The notes under the pieces were generated by a model. That model was not told where the DNA came from, ran no database searches, and worked only from the letters and a program-made list of their open reading frames with translations. The translations under genes were made by a program, and so were the position numbers. From Umezawaea sp049997955 (GTDB lineage Bacteria; Actinomycetota; Actinomycetes; Mycobacteriales; Pseudonocardiaceae), in the NCBI GenBank assembly GCA_049997955.1, contig JAEBDY010000010.1, forward strand, positions 186,001 to 250,000: 64,000 nt of DNA. Direction: 5' to 3'. This document shows positions 34,216 to 42,124 of this stretch, one piece after another (within the stretch, counting starts at the first letter, position 1; every line of letters begins with the position of its first letter).

Positions 34216-35238
34216 ATGGGAACCGTGCCGAAAACCTCAGCGCGGCTGCTGTCGTTGCTCTCGCTGCTCCAGACCCGCCGGGACTGGCCGGGGGCGGTGC
34301 TGGCCGAGCGGCTGGACATCAGCCCGCGCACCGTGCGCCGCGACGTCGACCGCCTGCGCGAGCTCGGCTACCCCATCGCGGCCTTCAAGGGGCCCGAGGG
34401 CGGGTACCGGCTGGAAGCGGGAACGGAGCTGCCGCCGTTGCTGTTCGACGACGAGCAGGCCGTCGCCCTGGCCATCGCGCTCCAGATCGCCGCCACGACC
34501 GGCGCGGGGATCGAGGAAGCCGCGGCGCGCGCCCTGACCACCGTCCGGCAGGTCATGCCCGAACGGCTGCGCCGCCGGATCGACACCCTCCGGGTCACCG
34601 CCGTCGAACGGCCGTCGACCCGACCGGACCCGCAGGTCGGCGGCGGTGTGCTCCTGGCGCTCAGCGCCGCCGTCCACGCCCGCGAGGTGCTGCGCTTCGA
34701 CTACGGCGCCGCGTCGGACGACCAGGGCGTGCTGATCCCGCCGCGCCGGACGCAACCCCACCACCTCGTCACGTGGGGCGGACGCTGGTACCTGGTCGCC
34801 TGGGACCTGGACCGCGAGGACTGGCGCACCTTCCGCGCGGACCGGATCACCCCGCGCACGCCCACGGGCCCCCGCTTCACCCCGCGCGAAGTGCCAGGAG
34901 GCGACGTGGCCGCCTTCGTGGCGGGCCGCTTCCGAGGTTCCGAGGGCACCGATGACTGGCCGTGCCGCGGCGAGGTGGTCCTCGACCTGCCCGCCGCCGT
35001 CGTGTCCGGCTACACCCGCGACGGGGTCGTGGAGGAACTCGGCCCGGACCGCTGCCGTCTCGTCCTGGGGTCGTGGTCGTGGCCAGGTCTGGCCGCCGCC
35101 ATCGGCAGGTTCGACGCCGACGTCGAGATCGTCGGACCCGCCGAGCTCAGGGAAGCCTTCGCGCACCTGGCCCGCCGCTACGCCAGGGCCGCGACCACCC
35201 CGCCGGACCTCACCGGAGGTCGCGGAAGAACTCCGTGA
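34216..35238 (+). CDS. WYL-domain transcriptional regulator (YafY type)
   Basis: A 340-residue regulator with an N-terminal HTH (LLSLLQTRRDWPGAVLAERLDISPRTVRRDVDRLRELGYPI, about 10-55) and a WYL domain around residues 150-240 (WGGRWYLVAWDLDREDWRTFRADRI) plus a C-terminal WCX segment. Such proteins sense nucleic acid or small ligands. The ATG at 34216 is used; a GTG at 34225 is possible. Its 3' end overlaps the convergent epoxide hydrolase by 29 bases. Divergence from the aldo/keto reductase suggests local control. Confidence 0.9.
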   Translation: MGTVPKTSARLLSLLSLLQTRRDWPGAVLAERLDISPRTVRRDVDRLRELGYPIAAFKGPEGGYRLEAGTELPPLLFDDEQAVALAIALQIAATTGAGIEEAAARALTTVRQVMPERLRRRIDTLRVTAVERPSTRPDPQVGGGVLLALSAAVHAREVLRFDYGAASDDQGVLIPPRRTQPHHLVTWGGRWYLVAWDLDREDWRTFRADRITPRTPTGPRFTPREVPGGDVAAFVAGRFRGSEGTDDWPCRGEVVLDLPAAVVSGYTRDGVVEELGPDRCRLVLGSWSWPGLAAAIGRFDADVEIVGPAELREAFAHLARRYARAATTPPDLTGGRGRTP

Positions 35239-36343
35239 GGTCGTGCGCGAGCAGTTCGGGTTCCTCGTGGGCGGCGAAGTGCCCGCCGCGCGGCATGGTC
35301 GTGTACCTCGTGACGTTGTACGTGCGCTCGGCCCAGCTGCGAGGCGGCCGGGTGAGGTCCGCCGGGAACACGGCGACGGCCGTCGGCACGGTCACGCGCT
35401 CGACCCGCCTGGTCAGGTGCCTGCCGTACTCGTAGTAGGGCCGGAACGACGTCGAGATGGTGTTGGTGAACCGGTAGAGCGACGCCTGGGTCAGGAGGAA
35501 GTCGTCGTTGAACCGGGACGACAGGTCGCCGCCGCAGTCGCTCCACGCGCGGTACTTCTCGACCATCCAGGCGAGCAGCCCGGTCGGCGAGTCGGCGAGG
35601 CCGTAGCTCAGCGTGAGCGGGCGGGTGCTCTGCTCGTGCTGGTACCCGCCCTCCTCCGCGGACCACGCCGCGACGGCGTCGAGGTAGGCGCGCTCCTCGG
35701 CGGTCACGCCGGACTCGGCGTGGGCGACGGGGCTCGCGACCGCCATCAGGTGGATGCCCACCAGGGCTTCGGGATGGGCCTCGCCGAGCCGGGAGGTGAT
35801 CCCGGCGCCGAGGTCGCCACCGTGGGCGGCGTACCGGGTGAAGCCCAGCTCGTCGTGCATGAGCCGGTGCCAGAGGTCGTGCGTCTGCACGGGGTCCGCG
35901 AGCGAGGGCCGCTGCGGCGAGAAGGCGAATCCCGGCAGGGACGGGACGATGACGGTGAACGCGTCCTCGGCGGCGCCCCCGTGGCGGGACGGTGCGGCCA
36001 GCCGGTCCGCGAGTCCGGTCAGTTCCAGGAACGAGCTGGGCCACCCGTTGGTGAGGACGATCGGCAGGGAACCGGGGTGCTCCCCGTCGAAGCGGAGGTA
36101 GTGGACCGGCGTGCCGCCGAGGTCCGCGACCCGGTGCGGGAGGGCGTTGACGGCGGCTTCGTGGACGCGCCAGTCGTAGCCGGACGCCCAGTGGTCGACG
36201 AGTCGCCGCAGCTCGCCAGGGTCGGTACCGGCGTCCCACCCGTCAACGGGCCAGGCCGTCGGCCACCGGGTCGCGAGCAGGCGCGAGCGCAATTCGGCGA
36301 GTTCGGCGTCCGCGACGGCGAGCACGGGGTGGTCAGAGGGCAC
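35210..36343 (-). CDS. epoxide hydrolase, alpha/beta fold with EHN domain
   Basis: A 377-residue epoxide hydrolase of the microsomal type. Residues 10-110 form the EHN domain (WRVHEAAVNALPHRVADLGGTPVHYLR). The oxyanion motif is NGWPSS (HGWP in most relatives; the first residue is Asn here), nucleophile D177 in HGGDLGAG, and catalytic H355 in GGHFAAHEEP. It opens epoxides to diols; the substrate is not known. It overlaps the end of the upstream Rrf2 gene by 11 bases, implying one operon. Confidence 0.9.
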   Translation of the reverse strand: MPSDHPVLAVADAELAELRSRLLATRWPTAWPVDGWDAGTDPGELRRLVDHWASGYDWRVHEAAVNALPHRVADLGGTPVHYLRFDGEHPGSLPIVLTNGWPSSFLELTGLADRLAAPSRHGGAAEDAFTVIVPSLPGFAFSPQRPSLADPVQTHDLWHRLMHDELGFTRYAAHGGDLGAGITSRLGEAHPEALVGIHLMAVASPVAHAESGVTAEERAYLDAVAAWSAEEGGYQHEQSTRPLTLSYGLADSPTGLLAWMVEKYRAWSDCGGDLSSRFNDDFLLTQASLYRFTNTISTSFRPYYEYGRHLTRRVERVTVPTAVAVFPADLTRPPRSWAERTYNVTRYTTMPRGGHFAAHEEPELLAHDLTEFFRDLR

Positions 36344-36827
36344 GGGCCCCTCCTCGCTCCGAACGGGAACCCGGTCCTGCCTGGCCGACCGCCTGCCGCG
36401 CCGGGTGCTCCACGCCCTGCGTCAGGACGTCGTGCACGGTGAACCGTTCGAGTTCGGTCGCGACGGCGTCGCCCACCACCAGGTCGAGCGCGGTCAACGA
36501 CTTCTGCACGCTGCGCCCGACCGCGCACGACGGGTCGGGCCCGTGCAGCCCGAGCACCGGGTCGGTGCCCTGGAGCAGCCGCCAGACCCGCGCGAGGGTG
36601 ATGTCCTCGGCGGCGGACGCCAACTCCCAGCCCCCGTGCGCGCCCGGACGTGACCGCACCAGCCCGGCCTCGCGCAGCGGGCCAAGCACCCGGCGCACGT
36701 AGACGGGGTTGACGTTGGTGCTCCCGGAGAGTTCCTCCGAACTCACGGGGCGGCCTCCGGTCTCACCCGCGAGGTAGGTCAGCACGTGCACGGCGACGGC
36801 GAACTGCGTGTTCTTCGACCGGGCCAT
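36333..36827 (-). CDS. Rrf2-family transcriptional regulator
   Basis: A 164-residue Rrf2 regulator: KNTQFAVAVHVLTYLAG at the start and VNPVYVRRVLGPLREAGLVRSRPGAHGGWELA as the winged helix. Only one cysteine (CAVGR) is present in the loop where IscR and NsrR carry three, so iron-sulfur sensing is unlikely and it is closer to YwnA/CymR-like members. It overlaps the epoxide hydrolase start, so it probably controls its own operon. Reading further upstream in the same frame is a shadow of the repeat protein and is not part of it. Confidence 0.85.
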   Translation of the reverse strand: MARSKNTQFAVAVHVLTYLAGETGGRPVSSEELSGSTNVNPVYVRRVLGPLREAGLVRSRPGAHGGWELASAAEDITLARVWRLLQGTDPVLGLHGPDPSCAVGRSVQKSLTALDLVVGDAVATELERFTVHDVLTQGVEHPARQAVGQAGPGSRSERGGARAL

Positions 36828-36847
36828 GCGTCCATCCTGCCGTATCG

Positions 36848-36868
36848 CAACCGTTGTGACTGCGGTTG
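36848..36868. promoter_or_regulatory. inverted repeat upstream of Rrf2 gene
   Basis: CAACCG (36848-36853) and CGGTTG (36863-36868) flank a 9-base spacer about 21 bases upstream of the Rrf2 start codon. Position and symmetry suggest an autoregulatory operator. It is in the shared promoter region with the divergent repeat protein. Confidence 0.45.
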
Positions 36869-36990
36869 GGCGGCCAGGGACCACCACCGCGGCGATAATT
36901 TCCTTGCAACCTTCCTCGTCACCAATCGCATGGAGCGGTGTGAGGGCCTCACCGATCCGGTTGCGGCCCGTCGACCAAGAGGAGCAGGAC

Positions 36991-37401
36991 ATGCGCAAAC
37001 GTCTGGTGTTGGTGGTCGGTGCGATCGCGCTCGGCGGCGTCGGGCTGGCCTTGCCCTCCATCGCGGGAGCGGTGAGCGGGAACGGCCCAGGCACGTCCCC
37101 GGTCGCCACCTCCCCGGTTGCCACGACCCCGATCGAGACGTCACCGGCCGGTGCGCCCCCGATCGAGACGTCGCCGGCAGGGGCGCCTCCCACCGCCACG
37201 TCACCGGCAGGTCCGCCCGAGACCTCGCAGGCGGGGCCGCCTCCCATCGCCACCTCACCCGCGGGTGCGCCTCCCATCGCCACCTCACCGGCAGGAGCCC
37301 CTCCCATCGCCACGTCACCCGCGGGTGCGCCTCCGATCGCCACGTCACCGGCGGGTGCGCCCGAGACCTCGCCCGCGCTTCCGCGGCCCACCGAGCGCTG
37401 A
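36991..37401 (+). CDS. secreted proline/threonine-rich tandem-repeat protein
   Basis: A 136-residue exported protein. Residues 1-27 are a signal peptide (LVLVVGAIALGGVGLALPSIAGA). The rest consists of tandem TSPAGAPPI(A/E) units, about nine copies of a 10-residue repeat encoded by 30-base DNA repeats between about 37120 and 37370, with no globular domain or membrane anchor. AGAGGAG precedes the ATG. Such low-complexity tails are typical of cell-wall-spanning segments. It lies just before a sigma factor and a one-TM protein that carries the same PPIETSP motif. Confidence 0.75.
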   Translation: MRKRLVLVVGAIALGGVGLALPSIAGAVSGNGPGTSPVATSPVATTPIETSPAGAPPIETSPAGAPPTATSPAGPPETSQAGPPPIATSPAGAPPIATSPAGAPPIATSPAGAPPIATSPAGAPETSPALPRPTER

Positions 37402-37440
37402 CCCACCCGCCAGGAGACCTACACCGGAGACCACCACGCG

Positions 37441-37953
37441 GTGACCGACCTGAACTGGAACGTCGAGTTCACCGACCACTTCACCCGCAGCGCCCGCTCG
37501 ATGCGCTTCACGGCGTACCTGCTGTGCGGGAACTGGTCGGAGGCCGAGGACGTCGTGCAAGCGGCGTTCCTCAAGCTGTACCTGGCCGGGCCGAGGATCG
37601 CCCGCCGGGAGGAGCTCGACGCCTACCTGCGCCAGATCGTGGTCCGGACCTTCATCGCCGAGCGGCGGCGGGTTCGCTGGCGCAGGGAGCGGCTGGTCGA
37701 GGAGCCGCCCGAACTGCCGGAGAGCGGTCCGTCCAGCGAGGTGCGGATCGTGCTCTGGCAGGCGCTGGGGTCGGTGCCCGCGCGGCAGCGCGCTGTACTG
37801 GTGCTGCGGTACTGGCACGACCTGAGCCTGGAGGACACCGCGGCGGCGCTCGGCTGCTCGGTGGGCACGGTGAAGAGCCAGGGCAACCGGGGCCTGGTCG
37901 CGCTGCGGCGACGGCTGGGGCCGGGGTTCGAAGAGCTGCGGATGGAGGTGTGA
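37441..37953 (+). CDS. SigE-family ECF-like RNA polymerase sigma factor
   Basis: A 170-residue sigma factor of the actinomycete SigE family (ECF41-like small sigma factors of about 170 residues). Region 2 includes RFTAYLLCGNWSEAEDVVQAAFLKLYLA, and region 4 includes VPARQRAVLVLRYWHDLSLEDTAAALGCSVGTVKSQGNRGLVALRRRL. It starts at GTG 37441. The following one-TM protein, one base away, is the probable partner or anti-sigma factor. Confidence 0.9.
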   Translation: MTDLNWNVEFTDHFTRSARSMRFTAYLLCGNWSEAEDVVQAAFLKLYLAGPRIARREELDAYLRQIVVRTFIAERRRVRWRRERLVEEPPELPESGPSSEVRIVLWQALGSVPARQRAVLVLRYWHDLSLEDTAAALGCSVGTVKSQGNRGLVALRRRLGPGFEELRMEV

Positions 37954-37954
37954 C

Positions 37955-38368
37955 GTGGTGCGGGAGGACGACCTGAGGGACGTGTTCGGCGCGCTGCACG
38001 CCGGGAACGACCCCGACCTGGGGTTCGGCGCCGCCGATGTCGTCCGCGCCGGGGAACGGGTCAGACGGCGGCGGCGCACGGTCGCCGCCGTCGGCAGCGG
38101 CCTCGCCACGGTCGCCGCCGTCGTGGTGGCCATCGTGCTCCTGCCGGGCGGTCAGGCGCCCGCTCCGGAGGAGCCGGCAGGCCCGGTCACCAGCCTGACG
38201 ACGACGTCGACCCGCCCGGTACCGCCGTCCACGCCCACGAGCGTCCCGAACCCGCCGATCGAGACGTCACCCGGCTCGCCTCCCGCCGGGTCGGGCGACG
38301 AGGACGGGCAGGACCGGGAGGGCCCACCCCTGTCGATCACCGGCGCGCCCACCAGTCCGGGCGCCTGA
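37955..38368 (+). CDS. single-pass membrane protein, possible anti-sigma partner
   Basis: A 137-residue protein. Residues 1-40 are cytoplasmic and contain basic RRRRRT; one membrane helix follows (VAAVGSGLATVAAVVVAIVLL), then an extracytoplasmic Pro/Thr/Ser-rich tail. The layout is that of small membrane partners encoded after SigE-family sigma factors. The tail contains PNPPIETSPGSPPAG, nearly the repeat unit of the secreted protein two genes upstream, and shares 17 identical bases with it. A GATGGAGGTG site precedes the GTG start. Confidence 0.7.
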   Translation: MVREDDLRDVFGALHAGNDPDLGFGAADVVRAGERVRRRRRTVAAVGSGLATVAAVVVAIVLLPGGQAPAPEEPAGPVTSLTTTSTRPVPPSTPTSVPNPPIETSPGSPPAGSGDEDGQDREGPPLSITGAPTSPGA

Positions 38369-38402
38369 CCACTCCGAGCCCGCCACACCCCGTTGAACGT
38401 CG

Positions 38403-38448
38403 AGGCCCGGTATCCGCGGCACAGGCCTGTGCCGCGGATACCGGGCCT
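38403..38448 (+). terminator. 46-base perfect palindrome, terminator
   Basis: Bases 38403-38448 form one uninterrupted palindrome whose left half begins AGGCCCGGTATCC and whose centre is CAGGCCTG; TT follows the right arm. It lies 35 bases after the sigma/anti-sigma operon. Very likely an intrinsic terminator. Confidence 0.82.
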
Positions 38449-38473
38449 TTCCGCGGTCCGCGGGTTCCGAGTC

Positions 38474-38486
38474 GCATTGGACTCAA
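38474..38486 (+). repeat. 13-base direct repeat, left copy (flanks APH-like gene)
   Basis: GCATTGGACTCAA occurs here and again at 39638-39650, on either side of the low-GC APH-like gene. The remaining bases between 38449 and 38706 hold no recognisable gene. Confidence 0.5.
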
Positions 38487-38706
38487 ATTGGTCATTGCGC
38501 GAACACCTTCGGCGGACACCGATAAGCCGGTGGCTACCCCGTCGGTGTCGGTGGGCTTCCGAGCGTCTGCGACCGCGTCCTTGATCAGGGTGGGCTCGGT
38601 TCAGGTTGAACGACGCCACCGCGTGGTCGAGGGCGTCGGCGTTGATCCGGGCCACGTCACACGCCGAAGCAATTCGGCTCGCTCCACGAATGGCTAGGGT
38701 CCGCCC

Positions 38707-39546
38707 GTGAAATTCGACGGTTATGATCTGCGCAACCAGTCACTGGACGATGTGTTCGTCGAGATCGAGAAGGTCTTCGGCGTGCGCTTGGGGCACTCTG
38801 CCGTCACCTACGGAACCCAGGGAGCAACGGTCGGCTTCCCAACCAGTGCTGACACCTGGATGCGGGTGGCCTGGCGGAAACAGGATGAGGCGCTGGACCA
38901 GTCGTGGACCGGCATGGAAGTCGCTTCAGCGATCACAGGTGTCAAGAAGCCCGACCTGTACCGCTCCTACCGTTGGCTCGACCCACTTCGACCAGTGGTG
39001 TGGCGAGCAGACGAATGCGAGCTGATCGGTTCGAAGGCAATCCACCACACCGGAGTCATCGACACCGATCCGACCCTGTCGACGGCCTGGTGGGAGAGCC
39101 TGAAGTCCTCCCTTGCAGCATTGGGGGACTTCGCTACTCAGCGCGTGGGGATGTCCCAGGCGCACCTGACTCGTCGAATCAACCAGGTGTTCGGCGGCGA
39201 GGACATCGACACGAACGCGGACGACTGGAGGACGGCTCACGCCGACCTCCACCTGGGCAATCTCACCGCGCCTGACTGCTACATCCTCGACTGGGAGGAC
39301 TGGGGACTCGCACCGCGCGGCCTGGACGCCGCCACCCTGTGGGGGTGCAGCCTGCTCGTGCCGAACATGGCCTGCCGTGTCCAAGACGAGTTCGCCGACG
39401 ACCTCACCACGCGTTCGGGACTGCTCGCGCAACTCCTGTTCTGCTCGAACGTCATCAGGTTGAACTCCGGGAAGTCGACGCCCAGTCCCCTCCTGGAGCC
39501 TGCGAAGCACGAGGCGAGTCGTCTGGTGGACGCGCTTCGGACCTAG
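38707..39546 (+). CDS. APH-fold phosphotransferase-like protein
   Basis: A 279-residue protein of the aminoglycoside phosphotransferase/choline kinase fold. The catalytic loop is HADLHLGN (H178, D180, N185), and the metal aspartate is D195 in YILDWEDWG. The N-terminal nucleotide lobe is shorter and less conserved than in APH enzymes, so substrate (antibiotic, sugar or small alcohol) cannot be assigned. Start is GTG 38707 without an obvious ribosome site. Codons are visibly less GC-rich than the neighbours, and short direct repeats flank it, suggesting acquisition. Confidence 0.78.
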   Translation: MKFDGYDLRNQSLDDVFVEIEKVFGVRLGHSAVTYGTQGATVGFPTSADTWMRVAWRKQDEALDQSWTGMEVASAITGVKKPDLYRSYRWLDPLRPVVWRADECELIGSKAIHHTGVIDTDPTLSTAWWESLKSSLAALGDFATQRVGMSQAHLTRRINQVFGGEDIDTNADDWRTAHADLHLGNLTAPDCYILDWEDWGLAPRGLDAATLWGCSLLVPNMACRVQDEFADDLTTRSGLLAQLLFCSNVIRLNSGKSTPSPLLEPAKHEASRLVDALRT

Positions 39547-39552
39547 GCGATC

Positions 39553-39577
39553 GTTGGTACAGCTCTCCTGTACCAAC
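39553..39577 (+). terminator. hairpin terminator after APH-like gene
   Basis: GTTGGTACAG pairs with CTGTACCAAC around a CTCTC loop, starting 7 bases past the stop codon. It is less GC-rich than other hairpins in the window, in keeping with the gene it follows. Confidence 0.72.
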
Positions 39578-39637
39578 CTGCTGAGGTCACCGCGCCGGTG
39601 TCTCGTCCGGCCACGCGTCTCTGTTCGCAGCAGCGTT

Positions 39638-39650
39638 GCATTGGACTCAA
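39638..39650 (+). repeat. 13-base direct repeat, right copy
   Basis: GCATTGGACTCAA, identical to 38474-38486. It lies 14 bases before the 3' end of the convergent SGNH hydrolase gene. Confidence 0.5.
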
Positions 39651-39663
39651 CGGACTCCGGGTG

Positions 39664-40557
39664 TCAGCGCGGTCCGCGGGTGCAGTGCTCCACCGCCTCG
39701 GCGATGATCCCGCCCGCGCCCGCCATGCCCCTGGCGTTCGGGTGGTACGGATAGGCCGGAGAGGCGGGGACCGCGCCCTCCAGCCAGCGTCGTGCGGGCC
39801 GTTCGCACAAACCGCGACCCGCGCTGGGGGTGCGGATGTCCACGAAGGTCGCGTCGTGCGCGTCCGCCTGCTCTTCGAGCATCGCCGCCACCCCGTCGAG
39901 CGCCCCCTGGAGGTAGTCGGCGTCCACCGCCAGGTAAGGGTCGGCCGGGTAGCACCCGCCGGGGCGCCAGTACGTCAGGTACCCGACCACGACCACCTCG
40001 GCCCGCGGTGACCGGCGGTGGACCTCCTCGATCGCGGCGGCCACCTTCGGCGCGGTCGCGGCCGTGCGGGCGGCGAACTGGTCGACGCCGTCGACGGTGT
40101 GGCGCTCCCGGCACGTCGGCGCCGCCGGAACGGGGGTCGGGGTCGCGCACGCCACGAAGGCCCCGCCCAGCTCGACGTCGTTCGCGGCGATGGCGAGCGT
40201 CACCAGGTCGGTGTCGCGGCGCAGCGCGTCGAACTGGGGTTCCACCACGCCCGCCTGGCGACCGGCCAGGTCCGTCGTCTTCGCGCCCGAGCAGGTCACG
40301 TCGGTGAGCACGGCACGCAGGCGCGCGGCCACCACGTGCGGCCAGTTCCGGTCGGAGCGCAGGCACCGCGCGTCGATCTCGTTCGGGATCAGCGGACCCG
40401 CCGCCGACGAGTCTCCCAGCGCCACGTAGCGCGGCGGCCGGTTCGCCGCGCCCGCGACGCCCGCGTTCCCGGCGGTGAACACCACCGCCAGCACGACGCC
40501 GAGCCACCTGCCCCGGCCCGTCCGCGATCCGCGGGTCGAGCGCGCCTGGACTTCCAT
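39664..40557 (-). CDS. secreted SGNH/GDSL hydrolase (Streptomyces lipase type)
   Basis: A 297-residue exported esterase/lipase. A signal peptide spans about residues 15-38 (WLGVVLAVVFTAGNAGVAGA). Block I is YVALGDSSAAG with nucleophile S50; block III appears as LVTLAIAANDV, where the usual GxND has Ala before Asn; block V is YHPNARGM with H272. Six or more cysteines suggest disulfides, as in the actinomycete SGNH lipases. It lies just downstream of the MFS transporter gene on the same strand. Confidence 0.88.
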   Translation of the reverse strand: MEVQARSTRGSRTGRGRWLGVVLAVVFTAGNAGVAGAANRPPRYVALGDSSAAGPLIPNEIDARCLRSDRNWPHVVAARLRAVLTDVTCSGAKTTDLAGRQAGVVEPQFDALRRDTDLVTLAIAANDVELGGAFVACATPTPVPAAPTCRERHTVDGVDQFAARTAATAPKVAAAIEEVHRRSPRAEVVVVGYLTYWRPGGCYPADPYLAVDADYLQGALDGVAAMLEEQADAHDATFVDIRTPSAGRGLCERPARRWLEGAVPASPAYPYHPNARGMAGAGGIIAEAVEHCTRGPR

Positions 40558-40593
40558 GTCGTCTCCGCTCTGCTGGTACCGGTCGGGCGGTCG

Positions 40594-41937
40594 CTACCTC
40601 AGTTCCGGCACGGGGTCGCCCGGCGGCGGCGCGGCGGCGACGTCCTTCGAGTCCCGGCGGATGGACAGCGCGAGCAGCGGCACCAGCGCGAGGCCGACGA
40701 GGGACGCGCCCGCGGCGACGTAGTACGGCGAGATGAGGCTCCCGGTGGACTCCTCGACGAGGCCGTAGACGAACGGGCCGACGAACCCGCCGGTGATCCC
40801 GACCATGTTGATGAACGCGAGGCCCACCACCGCCATCAGGCCGGACATGCGCGACATGGCGACCGACCAGAAGAGCGGCAGGGTGCCGAGGGCGAAGAAG
40901 TTGGCCACGAAGACGAGGCTGATGCGCCACAGGGGGTCGGCGGAGACGAGGAACCCGATCAGGATGACCAGCCCCGCCGCCGCGCACACGCCGATCAGCG
41001 GCACCTCACGACCGGTGCGGCGCACGAGCCACGGGAAGAACAGCACACCCGCCAGGGCCGAGATGCCGCCGCCGCCCGCCACGAGCCCGATGATGAAGGG
41101 GCTCTGCAACCCGAGCGACTGCAGCAGCGCCGGGAAGTTGAAGCCCACACCGGAGCTGATCGCCTGGTTGAAGAAGTAGATCGCGGCGAGCAGCAGCACC
41201 GTCGGGTGGCCGAACGCCAGGCGCAGGTTGCCGCGCAGCCGCGTCGGCGACGGGGGGTCGTTCGCCACCGCTCGCTCCGAGAGTTCCGCGGCTTCCTCCC
41301 GCGTGAGCCACTTGGCGTCGGCGGGCCGTCCCGGCAGGACGAACCAGACCAGCACGCCGACGAGGATCGTGATGAGCCCCTCCACGAGGAACATCCACTG
41401 CCAGCCGCGCAGGCCGCCCAGGCCCTGCAGTTCCATGAGCGCGCCGCCCATGGGCGAGCCGACGACGATCGCGATGCACGGCGCGGTGTAGATCAGACCC
41501 ACCACCGTGACGCGGTGCTTCTGGGAGAACCACAGCGTGACCGTGTACATCAGGGCCGGGAACAGGCCCGCCTCCGTGGCGCCGAGCAGCACGCGGAGGA
41601 CGTAGAAGGAGACCTCGTCGCGCACGAACATCATCGCCGCGGACACCGCGCCCCACGTCACCGCGATGCGCGCGATCCACAGGCGGGCGCCGACGCGGTG
41701 GAGCACCAGGTTGCTCGGCACCTCGAGCAGGGCGTAGCTCAGGAAGAACAGGCCCGCGCCCAGTCCGTAGGCGGCGGCGCCGAGCCCGATGTCGGCTTGC
41801 AGCGCCGTTTTCGCCAGCGCGATGTTCGTCCGGTCCACGTAGGACATGAAGTAGGCGATGCCGAGGATCGGCAAGAGCCGCGTCATCGCCTTCCTGGTCG
41901 CGCGCTCGTGCAGCTGGTCTTTCACGTTCGTCGTCAT
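40594..41937 (-). CDS. MFS transporter, anion:cation symporter (ACS) family
   Basis: A 447-residue twelve-helix MFS protein. AYFMSYVDRTNIALAKTALQADIGLGAAAYGLGAGLFFLSYALLEVPSNLVLHRVGARLWIARI is the typical helix 1-2 region of ACS members that import tartrate, phthalate, 4-hydroxyphenylacetate or other organic anions by proton symport. A central hydrophilic loop (GRPADAKWLTREEAAEL) is also family-typical. A TetR regulator is divergent from it and a palindromic site lies between them; the substrate is probably an organic acid. Confidence 0.9.
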   Translation of the reverse strand: MTTNVKDQLHERATRKAMTRLLPILGIAYFMSYVDRTNIALAKTALQADIGLGAAAYGLGAGLFFLSYALLEVPSNLVLHRVGARLWIARIAVTWGAVSAAMMFVRDEVSFYVLRVLLGATEAGLFPALMYTVTLWFSQKHRVTVVGLIYTAPCIAIVVGSPMGGALMELQGLGGLRGWQWMFLVEGLITILVGVLVWFVLPGRPADAKWLTREEAAELSERAVANDPPSPTRLRGNLRLAFGHPTVLLLAAIYFFNQAISSGVGFNFPALLQSLGLQSPFIIGLVAGGGGISALAGVLFFPWLVRRTGREVPLIGVCAAAGLVILIGFLVSADPLWRISLVFVANFFALGTLPLFWSVAMSRMSGLMAVVGLAFINMVGITGGFVGPFVYGLVEESTGSLISPYYVAAGASLVGLALVPLLALSIRRDSKDVAAAPPPGDPVPELR

Positions 41938-42024
41938 CCACGGCCTCCGGAATGGCGCTCCACTGCAGGGTCCCCACGTCGTGCAGCTGGTGTGTCATGT
42001 TGCTCAAACACCATCTGACCTGGG

Positions 42025-42047
42025 ATACTACCGAGTATCACGGTAGG
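42025..42047. promoter_or_regulatory. overlapping dyads, probable TetR operator
   Basis: GATACT-ACCG-AGTATC (42025-42040) overlaps CTACCG-AGTATCA-CGGTAG (42029-42047). They lie in the 187-base gap between the divergent MFS and TetR genes and are less GC-rich than the flanks. Overlapping dyads can accommodate two TetR dimers. Confidence 0.6.
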
Positions 42048-42124
42048 ATGATCCGGACCGTTGTGTCAACCGTCACACCTGTCGTGTGCGACGATGGCCT
42101 GGTCGGGGGCGAGGAGGAGATCTG

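Noticed and set aside
36991..37401. CRISPR-like or minisatellite reading of the 30-base repeats
   Set aside because: The repeats are in frame, follow a signal peptide with a good ribosome site, and encode a regular 10-residue unit, so a repeat protein explains them better.
36828..37406. Long open frame on the minus strand extending the Rrf2 protein upstream
   Set aside because: It is the antisense of the secreted repeat protein and its promoter; the Rrf2 family start is at 36827.
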